Virus record (IMG/VR): IMGVR_UViG_3300020129_000255
Location: 1 to 63,257 of that record
DNA: 63,257 bases
Strand: one strand, 5' to 3'
Source of the DNA: a virus
The notes beneath the pieces were generated by a model, which searched no databases, was not told where the DNA came from, and saw only the letters and a program-made list of their open reading frames with translations. How positions within the stretch are numbered: the first letter of the stretch is position 1; each line of letters opens with the position of its first letter. Made by a program: the position numbers and the translations under genes. Below are positions 48,187 to 55,193 of this stretch, piece by piece.

Positions 48187-48211
48187 GAGACGGTCCTCGA
48201 CGAACCGTCTC
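48187..48211 (-). other. Perfect hairpin, 8-bp stem with UCG-UCG-AGG loop
   Basis: In leftward RNA, GAGACGGU and ACCGUCUC pair around UCGUCGAGG. It lies in the 77-base gap below the putative ssDNA-binding gene. No U tract follows. Stem length, loop length and six of nine loop bases match the hairpin at 828-852 (UCGCUAAGG). Confidence 0.6.
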
Positions 48212-48231
48212 CGTACCTCAACGATCACTCG

Positions 48232-48843
48232 TTACTGACTTTCCCACATGCGCTGGACGTTCTTGTAGTACTTATTGTTCGACGCAGTCACGATGTTGCT
48301 GAAGCGGCGAGCGCGCAGACGATCCGTGAAGGCGCCGTCTTTGTCTGCCGACAGGCTAACCACCACTTCGGTGTTGGTGACAACGTCGTTCAGGTACGCG
48401 CCAACTTCGTCGAAGGTGGTCGGTGCTCCGAGGTCGGTGGTGTGACCCTGTTCGGTCGCAAAGCCAACGAGCTCTTGGATCGTGCCGTCGCCCTTCGAGT
48501 TCCGTACGTTCCGAGCGTACTTCGCACGTTCGGACATGCCCGTGGTGCCGTCTTCCTTCACCGTGGGCTCATCCGAGATCGTGTTGGGATCGACCTGTGG
48601 GTTTGCCACGTACGCCGCCGGCGGGAAGATGTCCAGCCGATCTTCGAGACCAGTGTCGAGCGAACGGAACGCCACGCTGAGGAACGGCGTGCCCTTCGTC
48701 TTGCTGGTGCCGGTGGTCACGCCCGTGATCGTTGCCCGGTGCGCTTGCGGCTTTGGTGACGGCTTATCCGGTGCGGGAGTGTTGGGAAAGAAGCCCCCTG
48801 CGCCTCCCGTCTCCAGTGCTGTCTCTGTTGCTTCGTTGCTCAT
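48232..48843 (-). CDS. Putative ssDNA-binding protein, 203 aa
   Basis: ATG 48843 follows CTTAGGAGGACGATTAGA, so the longer start is rejected. After an acidic/Gly-rich start, HRATITGVTTGTSKTKGTPF and LSVAFRSLDTGLEDRLDIFP look like OB-fold strands, as in phage proteins placed beside Sak4-type ATPases. The C-terminus lacks the usual acidic SSB tip. The assignment rests on neighbours and strand pattern. Confidence 0.45.
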   Translation of the reverse strand: MSNEATETALETGGAGGFFPNTPAPDKPSPKPQAHRATITGVTTGTSKTKGTPFLSVAFRSLDTGLEDRLDIFPPAAYVANPQVDPNTISDEPTVKEDGTTGMSERAKYARNVRNSKGDGTIQELVGFATEQGHTTDLGAPTTFDEVGAYLNDVVTNTEVVVSLSADKDGAFTDRLRARRFSNIVTASNNKYYKNVQRMWESQ

Positions 48844-48967
48844 TCTAATCGTCCTCCTAAGTTTGGGTCTACGTAGACCTTCCATCAGTTCTTCTGGTGG
48901 AATCTGCTGTCACATCGTAACGTTACGTTGCACGTACGTTCGTCACGTCACGGAGTGACTGAAAGTG
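48844..48967. promoter_or_regulatory. Leader region with two palindromes upstream of the ssDNA-binding gene
   Basis: GGTCTACGTAGACC (48866-48879) is a perfect 14-bp palindrome ending about 13 bases before the AGGAGG, and CGTAACGTTACG (48916-48927) is a perfect 12-bp palindrome. GTCAC-GGA-GTGAC (48947-48959) forms a small hairpin. They are candidate operator sites; no clear -35/-10 pair is seen. Confidence 0.4.
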
Positions 48968-49108
48968 TTAAAATAATCCTCGCGCCCGTTTCAGCGCGTA
49001 GTGCTCGCAACTCATGCCGTACTCCGCAGAGGCGACGAAAACTGTTATCCACCGACCAGACAGACCCTGGAACGAGTACTGCGTTCCGAAGTGGTCAGCG
49101 AGAACCAT
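48968..49108 (-). CDS. Small hypothetical protein, 46 aa
   Basis: ATG 49108 overlaps the stop of the upstream gene (TGATG). The product MVLADHFGTQYSFQGLSGRW, then ITVFVASAEYGMSCEH looks like a compact strand-helix unit. The longer frame to 49303 runs over the upstream gene. No family is recognised. Confidence 0.5.
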   Translation of the reverse strand: MVLADHFGTQYSFQGLSGRWITVFVASAEYGMSCEHYALKRARGLF

Positions 49109-49332
49109 CAAACGTTTACGTCTGGACGCTGAGCCTCGTACGGAACCCGACCCCTTCCCCCGGCTCGCCAGCTGCGTCCCTTGCGGCTTAAACGTTTCTG
49201 TTCTCTTTGCATCGTGAGGTGCTCGTCGCATAGCCATTGACTCATCCCCCTTGGTCGTCCACAGGTAACGCAATTCCCATCGCGGCGTTGCTTCCGCGCC
49301 CAACGCTCTCTCGGTTCGAGGGCCTTTGTCAT
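49108..49332 (-). CDS. Basic zinc-finger-like protein, 74 aa
   Basis: RRDGNCVTCGRPRGMSQWLC then DEH gives C-x2-C...C-x2-H, followed by a very basic tail (REQKRLSRKGRSWRAGGRGR). It is likely to bind nucleic acid. TGATG overlaps on both sides with the Sak4-like gene and the 46-aa gene. Confidence 0.6.
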   Translation of the reverse strand: MTKALEPRERWARKQRRDGNCVTCGRPRGMSQWLCDEHLTMQREQKRLSRKGRSWRAGGRGRVPYEAQRPDVNV

Positions 49333-50243
49333 CAGCCGACCTTGCCAGCCTTCACGCGCTCCCAGAGAGCCCGCAGATCGGCCTGTTCCTTTGGCTTCAC
49401 GATGCCCTTACCCACCAGCAACTTAGACATCTTGTAACGCGCAAAACGTTCAATGTAGTACGTATCGTCTTTACCTTTTTCATCTTTCTTGACGTACGCT
49501 TCACGATCGGTCTCAGTCAACAGGACACGCTGGTTCCCGACTTTCCGAAGGCAAAGCACCCATTCGGCGTCCGCGCGTACCATCTTGCTCATGCCCTGAG
49601 GAAGATCAGGTTGCTTGAGCGTGGTCTTACCTTCTTCCCAGCTACGCTCCAACGCTACGAGGATGAGGTTCATCGGCTTCTGCAGCGCGGAGAGCTGAAG
49701 CATCTCTCGCAGGTCGTCCTTGGCGCCCTTGGACTTCCGGCGGATGTCAGCGATCTCGCGGCCGGAGGCGTCCACAGAGTTGTCATCGTTCAGAATGTCG
49801 TTGGCCTGGGTGAGATCGTCCACGACGAGCGTGCGGTTCGACAGCTCAGCCCACTCGGGCCAGATGGCCTCGGGATACATGAGCGCATACTTCAACATCT
49901 CCGATGTGTTCGCGTGGAACAGCTTGTAGCCGAGACCCTTGAGCGGCGTGGCCTGCTCCTTTTGCCGGGTCATAATGATTCGAGTGTTCTCTGGCGTATC
50001 GAAGGTCGCCGCGGTGACTGTCTTGCCGGCGTCAATATCTCCATACAGCAGGCAGCGGAACCACGGGGACGTGAGCTCGTCAGCCTCGAACTTCTGCGCT
50101 TGGACCTTCACCATCACGTGGGCGGGGATCGCCGCGGCCAGCACCTTGTTGACCTGCTGCGAGAGCGGCTGCGCCACCTGTGCGGGTACAGGCGATACTG
50201 TCACCGTCGGAGTAGCCTTACCTGTTATGTCTACTGTAGTCAT
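49332..50243 (-). CDS. Sak4-like RecA-type ATPase, 303 aa
   Basis: Walker A GDIDAGKT is at residues 68-75 after a long Pro/Gln-rich start; Walker B TLVVDDL follows at about 138-144, and NLILVALERSWEE fits the sensor strand. Single-domain RecA-like ATPases of this kind (Sak4) promote single-strand annealing/recombination with a phage SSB, which may be the gene at 48232. A nuclease gene lies upstream, completing a recombination set. Confidence 0.7.
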   Translation of the reverse strand: MTTVDITGKATPTVTVSPVPAQVAQPLSQQVNKVLAAAIPAHVMVKVQAQKFEADELTSPWFRCLLYGDIDAGKTVTAATFDTPENTRIIMTRQKEQATPLKGLGYKLFHANTSEMLKYALMYPEAIWPEWAELSNRTLVVDDLTQANDILNDDNSVDASGREIADIRRKSKGAKDDLREMLQLSALQKPMNLILVALERSWEEGKTTLKQPDLPQGMSKMVRADAEWVLCLRKVGNQRVLLTETDREAYVKKDEKGKDDTYYIERFARYKMSKLLVGKGIVKPKEQADLRALWERVKAGKVG

Positions 50244-50432
50244 CTAGCGTGTCTCCTGTCTGCGTGCGTAAATCGCATCCTGCGTCTGCTGCTCCAACGT
50301 CTCCTTGACGCTGACGTTGCCTGGGTGGTCCAGCAGGTCAGCACGTTCCAACGTGTTCCGCAGATCGGTGAGCTTCGAGACCTGGTTGGCGTGCCAAACG
50401 AGCTGAGCTTGAATCGATTCGCCTAATGTCAT
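50244..50432 (-). CDS. Small helical protein, 62 aa
   Basis: ATG 50432 lies only 7 bases below the putative -10 box (50440-50445), so its transcript may be leaderless. The product MTLGESIQAQLVWHANQVSK is a helix-rich protein with LRNTLERADLLDHPG. The frame to 50558 overlaps the nuclease gene and is not used. No family is recognised. Confidence 0.55.
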   Translation of the reverse strand: MTLGESIQAQLVWHANQVSKLTDLRNTLERADLLDHPGNVSVKETLEQQTQDAIYARRQETR

Positions 50433-50439
50433 GTTCTGT

Positions 50440-50468
50440 ACCCTACCATCCGTACGTTTATTTGTCAA
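50440..50468 (-). promoter_or_regulatory. Putative leftward promoter for the recombination genes
   Basis: Minus strand TTGACA (50463-50468), 17-base spacer with ACGTACG, TAGGGT (50440-50445). The expected start site is at or next to the ATG at 50432. It would drive the Sak4-like ATPase, ssDNA-binding-type protein and replication genes. Confidence 0.55.
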
Positions 50469-51417
50469 TAGGAAACGTACGCTGCCGATACACGGCCGCG
50501 AGGCCCGCGTGGAGCACCGTCCCCACCTGCGTAGCCAACGACTCCTCCGACTTCGCATGGCCCTCGTATTCGATTCGGTGTTTCTCCGCGCAGAGGCTGG
50601 CGGTTTGGTAGGCCGACTGCGACAGAACGATTAGCTCGGGGTCCGCGATGTCTAGCCCCAACAGCTCCGCTGCTACGAAGCCCGGGTCGGTGGCGTGGAA
50701 CGCCACTGGCTTCGACGGGGGATGCGCGTGGCGCCGGCAGATGCCCAGGTGGACACAGTCGCTCCCGTACTGGTTGAAGCAATGCTTCCCCTGGAGTTGG
50801 TACGGCACCAGGCCGGAGCGGCGCATGGCGCGCAGCGCAGCTGCTTTGACCAGCAGGGCATCGCGCGTCGAGTCAAGCACGGTCTGCGGGAACGCGAAGA
50901 ATCCGTCTTCCCACCGCTTCGGCCAAACCTCGTAGGGAATGTCCTTGTTGATCGCGCGCACGATGGTCCGAGGCTCAGCAACGTTGAGTCGGACCCACTC
51001 AGATCCGTTCCAGAACTGCCCCTCGCGTTGGGCGAGCGAGTACACCGCCAGCTGCGGCCCCTGACTGATCTCTTCGAGCCAGTCGAACTCTGTCTGGCCC
51101 TTGTACGCCTGCCCATCCTTGCGGATCTGCGGAGCCTTCTTGCTCTTCCACTCGGACGACACGGGACCGACACTGTCGCGTGCAATGCGATCACACTGCC
51201 CGACGATGATGGTGTGCTCGTCGAGATAGATTGCGAATGGGGCCTCCACGAGCAGCGATGGCCACGCGCTATCCGGCCGCTTCGGCATATCCTTGATCCA
51301 AGCCTCGACCAACTTCGCGCCGGCCTCGCGCGCCACTGGGGAGACATCGCAGGCAACGATTGCGTCGAGCACTTCGCCCATTCTAATGTCCGCTTTCACG
51401 TAGGGTTTCCCGTCCAT
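50458..51417 (-). CDS. PD-(D/E)XK (RecB/Cas4-type) nuclease with apparently permuted motifs, 319 aa
   Basis: IIVGQCDRIARDSVGPVSS then EWKSKK supplies the D...ExK active site; GPQLAVYSLAQ is the QxxxY motif, and HCFNQYGSDCVHLGIC holds three Fe-S-type Cys. In Cas4/AddB-like nucleases a first Cys in SxSxY...C and a GxxxH motif precede the active site. Here LSQSAYQTASLCAEK and GTVLHAGL lie at the C-terminus instead, after the Cys cluster. Motif order is thus rotated. It probably resects DNA ends for the Sak4-like protein. Confidence 0.75.
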   Translation of the reverse strand: MDGKPYVKADIRMGEVLDAIVACDVSPVAREAGAKLVEAWIKDMPKRPDSAWPSLLVEAPFAIYLDEHTIIVGQCDRIARDSVGPVSSEWKSKKAPQIRKDGQAYKGQTEFDWLEEISQGPQLAVYSLAQREGQFWNGSEWVRLNVAEPRTIVRAINKDIPYEVWPKRWEDGFFAFPQTVLDSTRDALLVKAAALRAMRRSGLVPYQLQGKHCFNQYGSDCVHLGICRRHAHPPSKPVAFHATDPGFVAAELLGLDIADPELIVLSQSAYQTASLCAEKHRIEYEGHAKSEESLATQVGTVLHAGLAAVYRQRTFPIDK

Positions 51418-52316
51418 AACTGCTTCCTATTTCGCAAGTTCCAACCAGCCTCTTGTAAGACACAAAAATGTGCTCGTTCACGCCAATTCAACTCGTTTTT
51501 CGGGTAAGGCCCAAACAGTTCAAACGATGGGCTATCACCGCGCAAACGAATTTCATCAATCAGATGTCGAGTGCAGGGGTCACCCCCACGTAGGTGTGTC
51601 TTTACCCGTGCCAACTCTAACCCAACCGTCTGTCCGACGTAACCGACAGTTCCGCTCAGATTCAGACGCGATGGACGTATTAGATAAATGTAACCCTTGC
51701 GGTCGTCGGTGTCATCTTCGTCTTCGACCTTTACGCTTACGTCTGGCTGTCGCCGTTGAGGAACTTTGCTTTTAACATACTTCACTGCGTCCAAGAGCGT
51801 CTCAAGATAGCCCTTCATTTCTCGATATGAATTCTCATTTTTTCTTGGCTGCCAGTATACGGCTGGAAAAGTTTCGTACAAACGACAAAAACACTTAGCA
51901 ACGTTAATTCTCATTCTCAGGCAAACGAGGGCCGCAGCACACCCTTTTCTTGTGGTTTGTCTAATTCTGCTGTCGTCATTATATGCATACATCCAACCCA
52001 AAATTCCTGCCCGTCGTGCACCATCACGATCTGTAAAACATTTAAGACTTAATCTACTTTTCAGAATAATAAAAAGGTCCTTTGTAACATTCTCGGGAAG
52101 AACAAAATTATCACGCGGCCAGCTAACTTCAAATCTGGGCTCCCAAGAATGATATGTAGGTTTGTCTACAAATTTCCGATCATCACCAGAGATAACGTAA
52201 TACCCGCTAAACATATAGTCAAAACCGATAGTTCCTTTTCCGTTCAAATACGGAAGCACGCCCGACACGACGAAAAGTTTATCGTCATCCTCGAAATGAA
52301 CTTGTCCGTGTATCAC
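51396..52316 (-). CDS. GIY-YIG endonuclease, probable homing element, 306 aa
   Basis: Residues about 205-290 show the GIY-YIG fold: GYIYLIRP, VGYVGQT, ARVKTHLRGG (Arg and His) and a later Glu in LNWRERAHF. The N-terminal 200 residues are an unrecognised, basic, probably DNA-binding part. GTG 52316 overlaps the upstream stop (GTGA); the frame from 52334 is also open. It overlaps the nuclease gene by 22 bases and is AT-rich, like a free-standing selfish gene. Confidence 0.75.
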   Translation of the reverse strand: MIHGQVHFEDDDKLFVVSGVLPYLNGKGTIGFDYMFSGYYVISGDDRKFVDKPTYHSWEPRFEVSWPRDNFVLPENVTKDLFIILKSRLSLKCFTDRDGARRAGILGWMYAYNDDSRIRQTTRKGCAAALVCLRMRINVAKCFCRLYETFPAVYWQPRKNENSYREMKGYLETLLDAVKYVKSKVPQRRQPDVSVKVEDEDDTDDRKGYIYLIRPSRLNLSGTVGYVGQTVGLELARVKTHLRGGDPCTRHLIDEIRLRGDSPSFELFGPYPKNELNWRERAHFCVLQEAGWNLRNRKQLWTGNPT

Positions 52317-52543
52317 GTTCCGTATTCTCTCCACGTCCCGTACGCCACCAGCTGATCAGTCGTGCGTGCCATCCCCACAGCCATCTCTCTGCCCTGCCGG
52401 GAGACCCTGCCGCGGATGGTCATCTCGTCGGCGAAGCACCGCTGGCAACGCTGCGCAGCACGGGTCTTCAGTCGCCCACAGGCGCACGGCCCTACGCGAC
52501 CTTTCCCGTGGGACTGTGTACGTTGCGTTGGGCTATGCGTCAC
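52313..52543 (-). CDS. Basic zinc-ribbon-like protein, 76 aa
   Basis: GPCACGRLKTRAAQRCQRCF gives C-x-C and C-x2-C in a basic protein, consistent with a small nucleic-acid-binding zinc ribbon. The GTG at 52543 overlaps the DHH gene stop (GTGA). Its own stop is the insertion point of the GIY-YIG gene. Confidence 0.6.
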   Translation of the reverse strand: MTHSPTQRTQSHGKGRVGPCACGRLKTRAAQRCQRCFADEMTIRGRVSRQGREMAVGMARTTDQLVAYGTWREYGT

Positions 52544-53367
52544 GCGGTACGTCCAAGAATCGCATCGAGAATCTTCCTGCCTTCTACGAATGGAACCTGC
52601 ATCCCAGCGGCGTTCTTATGCCCGCCACCACCGTACGTCTTGGCGATTGCCGACACATCCAAATCCCCGCGAGAACGTAAGCTAAACTGAATGAAGCTAT
52701 CTCCTCGCTCGAACCAGCCCATCCCAATCTCTGCATGCCGACACAACACCTCGCCGACCTCAGAAATGTTCATGTATTGAGCGTTGACGATTGCAACAGA
52801 GCGACCAGCAAGCGAGCCAAGCTGTCTCTGAGCTACAGCCTTTTCGATATAATGGTCAACGTGGAGCTTGATTGCCCTGCCCTTGTCCGCGGCCTGCTCA
52901 GGAGTAATGGTATCTAGCTCAGCCCAAGCCTCAACCGTATGAGGAAGCGCCATAATGTAGGACGATATTTCACGTGAGAGCGGAAGTTTCCAATTCCAGA
53001 GGTCTCGATCCTCCACATAACTGACCCACCAAGGACGTTCTTCCGCGAAGAGGTAATCCCACGCCAACCCAGCACCGCTTCGTCCCATATCAAAGGTAAC
53101 AAAGGGAAGACCACGCAATTCAGCCTCAGCAGTCTTGTGGTGATCGTAGATATGAAAGGACTTCGCGAAGGAACACAGCTGTTCGTTCTCGGCACGGTGG
53201 CGCCAAGAGAAGTCTACGACTAAGACATCCTTCCCGTAGACCTCTTCGTACGGTACTGGTTCACCGTAGGTCTTAGGAAGCAGCGCAGCTTCTGGATACC
53301 GACGTTTCGCTATAACCGCTGCGCCAAATCCGTCAGGACAGTCCTTATGGTAAATAATTAAGTCCAT
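52540..53367 (-). CDS. DHH-family phosphoesterase, 275 aa
   Basis: IYHKDCPDGFGAA (Asp 9, Asp 12), VLVVDFS, IYDHHKTAE (the DHH motif) and a C-terminal DHHA1 signature GGGGHKNAAG are all present. The family includes RecJ and NrnA/B, which act on DNA ends or short RNAs with Mn2+. Stand-alone DHH-DHHA1 proteins of this size degrade nano-oligonucleotides or cyclic dinucleotide products; in a phage it could recycle nucleotides or blunt nucleotide-signal defence. ATG 53367 has GAGGTGACGCTAGT upstream. Confidence 0.85.
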   Translation of the reverse strand: MDLIIYHKDCPDGFGAAVIAKRRYPEAALLPKTYGEPVPYEEVYGKDVLVVDFSWRHRAENEQLCSFAKSFHIYDHHKTAEAELRGLPFVTFDMGRSGAGLAWDYLFAEERPWWVSYVEDRDLWNWKLPLSREISSYIMALPHTVEAWAELDTITPEQAADKGRAIKLHVDHYIEKAVAQRQLGSLAGRSVAIVNAQYMNISEVGEVLCRHAEIGMGWFERGDSFIQFSLRSRGDLDVSAIAKTYGGGGHKNAAGMQVPFVEGRKILDAILGRTA

Positions 53368-53471
53368 ACTAGCGTCACCTCGTCAGTATCTGCTACGATA
53401 AAGATACCCTCCAACGCGGCCTCCTCCTGCCGCACCTGATGGCCAGCTTCGTCCCCCACGGGGCTGGTCAT
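53358..53471 (-). CDS. Small acidic protein, 37 aa
   Basis: Found in the gap: ATG 53471 starts MTSPVGDEAGHQVRQEEAAL, then EGIFIVADTDEVTLVWT, ending 10 bases inside the DHH gene start. The composition is protein-like, but the ribosome-binding site is weak. It begins 6 bases after the preceding stop. Confidence 0.45.
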   Translation of the reverse strand: MTSPVGDEAGHQVRQEEAALEGIFIVADTDEVTLVWT

Positions 53472-53477
53472 CCAAAC

Positions 53478-53714
53478 TTAAGCTTTGACAATTGCATCAG
53501 GCGCCTGCGCCACAGCTCTCCACATCCGGTCCCGCACGGGCTGAACAGCTCGACAGCTGTCCCGATGGACGTCTACCTCGAACTTGCTGGCGAATGGCCT
53601 GCGGCAGAACGCACACACGCGATCGCTCCGGGGCCAGCTTCCCTCGGCACCGTAGGCCTCGTAGCCGATCTGGGGATACGTTTTCCAGTAGAAGTTGGTT
53701 GGCGTACGTGTCAT
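53478..53714 (-). CDS. Zinc-finger-like protein, 78 aa
   Basis: DRVCAFCRRPFASKFEVDVH then RDSC gives C-x2-C...H-x3-C, a plausible zinc site in a basic protein. ATG 53714 overlaps the upstream stop (ATGA), so it is preferred to 53726. No family is recognised. Confidence 0.6.
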   Translation of the reverse strand: MTRTPTNFYWKTYPQIGYEAYGAEGSWPRSDRVCAFCRRPFASKFEVDVHRDSCRAVQPVRDRMWRAVAQAPDAIVKA

Positions 53715-54028
53715 TTGACCCTCCATCGCATCAATGATGGCCTGCTTAGTTCCTTACGAATCGCCGGCTCGAAAACAGCCAACATTCGCTCACTCATCTG
53801 TTCCGTCATTGACTTCACATGGATTTTCCGCAGGACCTCAGTGAGACGCTTGCGCACGAGCCGTGTCAACTTATGGTTCGCCAAGACCATACGCAGCATC
53901 TGCTCAGCCTCGACCGCCCGCTCGGTATGTTCAGTTAGCTTCTGCTGGAGGTCTACGTTCCGTTGACGCAAAGTAGGTTTGCGATAGCGAAACTTCTTCT
54001 GTCCATAAATTGGATACATCAGCTTCAT
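53711..54028 (-). CDS. Basic coiled-coil protein, 105 aa
   Basis: Start ATG 54028 overlaps the stop of the tiny membrane gene (ATGA). The first 20 residues are very basic (YGQKKFRYRKPTLRQRN), then two coiled-coil-like helices (LQQKLTEHTERAVEAEQML, RKRLTEVLRKIHVKSMTEQ). It could bind DNA or a membrane-associated complex; no family is recognised. Confidence 0.6.
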   Translation of the reverse strand: MKLMYPIYGQKKFRYRKPTLRQRNVDLQQKLTEHTERAVEAEQMLRMVLANHKLTRLVRKRLTEVLRKIHVKSMTEQMSERMLAVFEPAIRKELSRPSLMRWRVK

Positions 54029-54114
54029 CCAAGCACCCACGCCAGCAAGCTGGCAATAGCTAAGCCGATCAGCACCCCAACAAAGAACTCTGCGTGCTCG
54101 CTTACCTTTGACAC
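54025..54114 (-). CDS. Tiny membrane protein, 29 aa
   Basis: Found in the gap: GTG 54114 has ACGGAGCTGAT upstream inside the end of the preceding gene and ATGA overlap with the next. MSKVSEHAEFFVGVLIGLAI then ASLLAWVLG is one transmembrane helix. Strong junction evidence; function unknown. Confidence 0.6.
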   Translation of the reverse strand: MSKVSEHAEFFVGVLIGLAIASLLAWVLG

Positions 54115-54308
54115 ATCAGCTCCGTATCCTCGCGCAACGGGACCAGACGGTACTCGCCTGTCAGCGTATCGCGTAAACATTGGTTCCAGCAGACGTCGCA
54201 GGGCGAATCCAGCTCATAGATGCACCGCTCCGCCGCCTGCCCGTGGGAGTAGGCTTCGCCGCAGAGGACGCACAGGTGAGCGCAGCGAAGCTCCGCTTCA
54301 GTTGACAC
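54102..54308 (-). CDS. Cysteine-rich protein, 68 aa
   Basis: CAHLCVLCGEAYSHGQAAER, then CIYELDSPCDVCWNQC carry eight Cys, enough for two zinc sites. The GTG start overlaps the upstream stop. Such short Cys-rich phage proteins often act as transcription or anti-defence factors, but no match is recognised. Confidence 0.6.
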   Translation of the reverse strand: MSTEAELRCAHLCVLCGEAYSHGQAAERCIYELDSPCDVCWNQCLRDTLTGEYRLVPLREDTELMCQR

Positions 54309-54600
54309 GTTCGCTCCTCGACCTCACACGAACGAACTCATGCCAAACGTGCCGGCGCAGGTGGACCTTCTCCAGCTTATGCCGCCAAGTCCCCCTGTGA
54401 CCGGGATTGCACTGATCGCCCTCGCAGACCAGCAGCGCCCGGCGATGCTCCGGCGAGACCTCAACTTCGTTACCGTAGACCCGCGGGGTTCCGCACGCAG
54501 TGCAGCGGAAAATGGCCTCGTGCTCAGCGAGCGGTGTAGACTCATCGTCCACGCGCGGCGGTGCCTGAGGCGGTCTTGCTGGATGGCTCATTCCACTCAT
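54298..54600 (-). CDS. Zinc-ribbon protein, 100 aa
   Basis: FRCTACGTPRVYGNEVEV and LLVCEGDQCNPGHRGTWR give two Cys pairs; HKLEKVHLRRHVWHEFVRVR is a basic helix. A disordered Pro-rich start precedes. ATGA with the HTH gene upstream. It may assist the HTH protein or integrase; that is inference. Confidence 0.6.
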   Translation of the reverse strand: MSGMSHPARPPQAPPRVDDESTPLAEHEAIFRCTACGTPRVYGNEVEVSPEHRRALLVCEGDQCNPGHRGTWRHKLEKVHLRRHVWHEFVRVRSRSERVN

Positions 54601-54794
54601 GCTGGCACCGCAACGGACTCACGTTTCGCTTGCCGCTTCGCTACTCGTTCTCTCACGGCCGATGCGGAGATCCGCCAGGTGTCTGCCTCTTTGTGAGCCG
54701 GCAGCTTCGCCGACCAAACCAGTCGATACAGGTAGTCGATTGAGATACCCAGCTGCCTGCTCGCCTCCGATGCCGTCAGATATTTTTCGTCCAT
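54597..54794 (-). CDS. Excisionase/MerR-like HTH DNA-binding protein, 65 aa
   Basis: YLTASEASRQLGISIDYLYR, then LVWSAKLPAHKEADTWRIS is the HTH-17 excisionase-like fold (helix-turn-helix plus wing). CTGGAGGTTTGGG precedes ATG 54794. Placed 0.5 kb below the integrase with its own promoter, it could be the Xis or a regulator of the leftward operon. Confidence 0.75.
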   Translation of the reverse strand: MDEKYLTASEASRQLGISIDYLYRLVWSAKLPAHKEADTWRISASAVRERVAKRQAKRESVAVPA

Positions 54795-54821
54795 CCCAAA
54801 CCTCCAGTTCGAGCGTGGTAC

Positions 54822-54850
54822 AGTCTAACGTACGTTCATCCGTATGTCAA
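54822..54850 (-). promoter_or_regulatory. Putative leftward promoter before the Xis-like gene
   Basis: Minus strand TTGACA (54845-54850), 17-base spacer containing ACGTACG, TAGACT (54822-54827). The start site would be about 20 bases above ATG 54794. Confidence 0.6.
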
Positions 54851-55193
54851 TGCGGAAGTTTCGATGTTAGGTAGTCGCGTAGCGAATAGTGCACGCAAGG
54901 TATCACGCAGCGGCACGAAAAAACCACGTGCCGGAAAAGCGCAACGGGGGGAATGGGGCCTGCGGCCCCGGGCCAAGCTGTCAGGTTCTTTTGCTGGAAA
55001 ACTGGACAGGCGCGGGTGACGGCCTACCCTTCCTTCCCCGCTGGGTTTTTCCGCCGCCGCGCAGCGGTCGGCGCTGCCTGATTCGAGGACGTTCGAGGAC
55101 AATTTCCGAAGTCCAAAATCGAGTCCAACTGTGTCGTACGGGGCTACATTAGCCCGAATTAGGCATGACTTATCAACGTGACATTACCATGGA
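54851..55193. other. Non-coding region between integrase unit and Xis-like gene, candidate attP
   Basis: I see no believable gene; the open frame at 54836-55102 has no ribosome-binding site and odd composition. It contains the tandem ATTCGAGGAC GTTCGAGGAC (55081-55100), a TCGAGTCCA at about 55119, and a GC-rich block (54950-54980). Phage attP sites usually lie beside int; repeated short motifs there often are integrase arm sites. Confidence 0.4.
55081..55100. repeat. Tandem 10-bp repeat, possible integrase/Xis arm sites
   Basis: ATTCGAGGAC is followed directly by GTTCGAGGAC, one helical turn per unit. A related tandem, GTTCGAGTCCAC ATTCGAGTCCAC, lies at 55254-55277 inside the 52-aa gene, and TCGAGTCCA at about 55119. 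Confidence 0.4.

Noticed and set aside
54836-55102. 88-aa minus-strand frame near the integrase
   Set aside because: No ribosome-binding site, low-complexity composition, and it covers a promoter and repeat region.
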